Assembly (NCBI GenBank): GCA_016214925.1
Contig: JACRMO010000135.1
Coordinates: 1-7,427 of the forward strand
From: Gammaproteobacteria bacterium
Lineage (GTDB): Bacteria > Pseudomonadota > Gammaproteobacteria > Thiohalobacterales > Thiohalobacteraceae
Length of the DNA: 7,427 nt
Reading direction: 5' to 3'
The notes beneath the pieces are model-generated. The model was not told the DNA's origin. It did no database searches and saw only the letters and a program-made list of their open reading frames with translations. Every line of letters begins with the position of its first letter. The first letter of the stretch is position 1. The position numbers and the translations under genes were made by a program. Shown piece by piece: positions 5,886 through 7,427 of the stretch.

Positions 5886-7427
5886 CATTTTCTCTGCGCT
5901 CTTTGCAAACTTTGGTGTGCAAACAGCACTTCCACCACCTGCCCGAAGCTGATGCCCGCATCGTTGCAGGGCAGGCGTTCGGGCAAGCTTACCGTAAATC
6001 CCGCCGCCGTGAGTTCCGCGCAGGCGAGTTCGGCCAGTCGCGCGTTCTGGAATACCCCGCCGGTGAGGCCGACGCGGGTGAAGCGGTGTTCCTGCGCGAG
6101 GCACTCGGCCTGGCGCCGGATCGCACGCGCGAGGCTGGCATGCACATCCGCCGCCCGTTGTGCGACCGGTTGTTGCGCATCGCCCAAGTGCGTAACCAGC
6201 CGCGCGAGCAACGGCGCCCAGTCGGTTTGCCACAGGCCGGTGTTGTCGCGCGCCAACGGCAACTCGATGGCCACACCGTCGCTGTCGGCGGCGAGCGCTT
6301 CGAGATACATTGGGCCCTGGCCCTCGAAACTGCCGACCTGCAACACCCCGGTCAGACTCGCGGCGGCATCGAATACGCGCCCGGCGGCGCTACTCTGCGG
6401 TGAATTGATGCCCTTGCTCCAGGCTTGGTGCAGCAAGGCCATATCGGCGTATGTGGAATCGAACGGCGCATCGGTTTCCCAGCACAAGGCCGCCGCACTG
6501 CGCCAAGGCTCGCGCCCGGCCTGCTCGCCGCCCGGCAATCGAAACGGCCGCAGTCGCACCACGCGCCGCCATTGTCCAGGTCGACCATATAACGTCTCGC
6601 CACCCCACAGCGAGCCATCCTCGCCGTAACCCGTGCCATCCCAGGTAAACATCAACCAGTCTTCATCCGCTGCGCATTCACCCGCGAGTGCCGAGGCGTG
6701 CGCGTGATGATGCCAGACGCGCGTGCTGGGCAATGTCTGCCGTTGTGCCCAGCGTGTGGTGGTGTAACCGGGATGCGCATCGCACACCAGGTGCGCGGCT
6801 TGCACACCATACAACCGTTGCAGATCGGCGAGTACTTGTTCGAACACGGCGAGACTGCGTGGCGTGCCCATATCACCGATGTGTGGCGAGATCACCGCGC
6901 GCTCGTCCCAGGCGAGACAGACCGTGAGCTTCAAATGCCCACCGACCGCGAGCACCGGTTCCGACAACGCGCATGGCAAGCTCAGTTCCAACGGCGCGCA
7001 GCCGCGCCCCAGCCGCAGCGGCCGCGGTTTCCCGGCCAGCGTGCGGAACACTGGATCGTCGGCCGGACGTACGATGGGGCGGTTGTGATGCAGGAAGGCA
7101 TCGGCGATGCGCGCCAGTCGGTTCTGTGCCTCGATATTGTCCGTCAACACCGGCTCGCCACTGAGATTGCCCGAGGTCATCACCAAGGGCCCGGCGAAGG
7201 CGCGGCACAGCAGATGATGCAACGGCGCATACGGCAGCAGCACGCCGATTTCGTTCAGGCCGGGCGCAATGTTCGCTGCGAGCGTGCAAGACGCGGGGAG
7301 TGCTTCAGGCGTCCCCCTCACTCCTTGCGGGAGAGGGGCAGGAGAGAGAGGGCGGCACTTACGCGCCAACACAATCGGCCGCATCGGACTGCACAACAGT
7401 GCGCGTTCATGGTCACGCAGCGTCACG
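5882..7427 (-). CDS. hypF: Carbamoyltransferase HypF, C-terminal part (cut by window edge)
   Basis: HypF turns carbamoyl phosphate into carbamoyl-adenylate and passes the group to the HypE C-terminal cysteine, starting cyanide synthesis for the NiFe site. The last 514 codons are visible; the usual length is about 750-780, so the acylphosphatase, zinc-finger and early YrdC parts lie beyond the right edge. Visible segment numbering: YrdC-like remainder with TSGNLSGEP (84-92) and PADDPVFRTLAGKPRPLR (121-138), then the Kae1-like domain with HHHAH (239-243), whose outer histidines bind metal, DGTGYGEDGSLWGGE (263-277), GGVFQN (456-461) and LPCNDAGISFGQ (484-495). Two oddities: about 23 extra residues at 25-47 arising from a repeat-like palindrome, and a C-terminal tail after GQVVEVL encoded in the outer repeat of the hypF-hypE spacer. 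The first visible codon is GTG and is internal, not a start. Confidence 0.95.
   Translation of the reverse strand, partial: VTLRDHERALLCSPMRPIVLARKCRPLSPAPLPQGVRGTPEALPASCTLAANIAPGLNEIGVLLPYAPLHHLLCRAFAGPLVMTSGNLSGEPVLTDNIEAQNRLARIADAFLHHNRPIVRPADDPVFRTLAGKPRPLRLGRGCAPLELSLPCALSEPVLAVGGHLKLTVCLAWDERAVISPHIGDMGTPRSLAVFEQVLADLQRLYGVQAAHLVCDAHPGYTTTRWAQRQTLPSTRVWHHHAHASALAGECAADEDWLMFTWDGTGYGEDGSLWGGETLYGRPGQWRRVVRLRPFRLPGGEQAGREPWRSAAALCWETDAPFDSTYADMALLHQAWSKGINSPQSSAAGRVFDAAASLTGVLQVGSFEGQGPMYLEALAADSDGVAIELPLARDNTGLWQTDWAPLLARLVTHLGDAQQPVAQRAADVHASLARAIRRQAECLAQEHRFTRVGLTGGVFQNARLAELACAELTAAGFTVSLPERLPCNDAGISFGQVVEVLFAHQSLQRAQRKC
7313..7350. repeat. CCCCTC/GAGGGG repeat-like palindrome inside hypF
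   Basis: CCCCTCACTCC and GGGAGAGGGG face each other across TTGC, an imperfect stem with one mismatch, one bulge and a G-T pair, followed by a GGAGAGAGAGGG stretch. It resembles the CCCTCTCCC-type dispersed intergenic repeats of many proteobacteria, whose chance translation often reads like SPAPLPQGxRG, as it does here. It lies wholly within the hypF frame and keeps it open. Confidence 0.6.

Larger units (their letters stand above)
5729..5919. repeat. Outer imperfect inverted repeat filling the hypF-hypE spacer
   Basis: CACACCAAAG at 5729-5738 is mirrored by CTTTGGTGTG at 5910-5919, and GCAAAG at 5742-5747 by CTTTGC at 5901-5906. AGAGAAA (about 5755-5761) is mirrored by TTTCTCT (about 5889-5895). 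The arms are close to 38 bp and imperfect, and they flank the MITE-like element listed next. Without that element the arms would meet at TTAA, forming one older palindrome. CACCAAAG/GCAAAG-type blocks are widespread as dispersed intergenic repeats in proteobacteria (recalled, not searched). The right arm overlaps the last codons of hypF, and the left arm ends 35 bp before the hypE ATG. Confidence 0.8.

Noticed and set aside
5849..6403. Plus-strand 184-codon frame opposite the end of hypF
   Set aside because: It is antisense to the conserved Kae1-like domain, begins inside the repeat and shows no domain.

Overview
The window is GC-rich (roughly 60% by eye) and densely packed, with bacterial genes on both strands. 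The gene families (NhaA, YaiI/YqxD, YajD-type HNH, DsbB, and HypE/HypF with a hydrogenase protease) and the proteobacterial-style intergenic palindromes suggest a proteobacterium. A gammaproteobacterium with a [NiFe] hydrogenase is most likely. That placement is inference from family resemblance, not from a search.

Left part (1-2260, minus strand): four genes read leftward with almost no spacing, dsbB > yajD (HNH) > yaiI (DUF188) > nhaA. nhaA runs off the left edge. The gaps are 21 nt, 0 nt and a 4-nt ATGA overlap, which looks like one operon joining periplasmic disulfide formation, an HNH protein, a PIN-like protein and a Na+/H+ antiporter. dsbB begins in a perfect 12-bp tandem repeat that duplicates its start codon.

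Middle (2261-4250): a 162-bp gap with one hairpin, then a large minus-strand gene fusing an aminoglycoside-phosphotransferase-like kinase domain to a P-loop ATPase/kinase domain. A 190-bp divergent intergenic region follows. It carries a good FNR/CRP-type palindrome (TTGAC-N4-ATCAA) that could control the rightward gene, the leftward gene or both.

Right part (4251-7427): [NiFe]-hydrogenase maturation. A small plus-strand M52-type maturation endopeptidase converges on hypE, with the two stop codons touching (TGATCA). hypE and the C-terminal two thirds of hypF lie on the minus strand in the order hypF > hypE. HypF and HypE make the cyanide ligands of the NiFe site, and the protease trims the large subunit after nickel insertion, so these three genes belong to one pathway.

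The most unusual structure is the hypF-hypE spacer. It is filled by a nested palindrome about 190 bp long: an outer imperfect inverted repeat, inside it a MITE-like element with TTAAGGAACCTCT ends, and inside that two hairpins of the ATTCCC-N8-GGGAAT type. The last 12-13 codons and the stop of hypF lie in the outer repeat. A second repeat-like palindrome sits inside the hypF reading frame, where it appears to add about 23 residues to the YrdC-like domain without breaking the frame. No RNA genes, CRISPR arrays or intact insertion sequences were seen.
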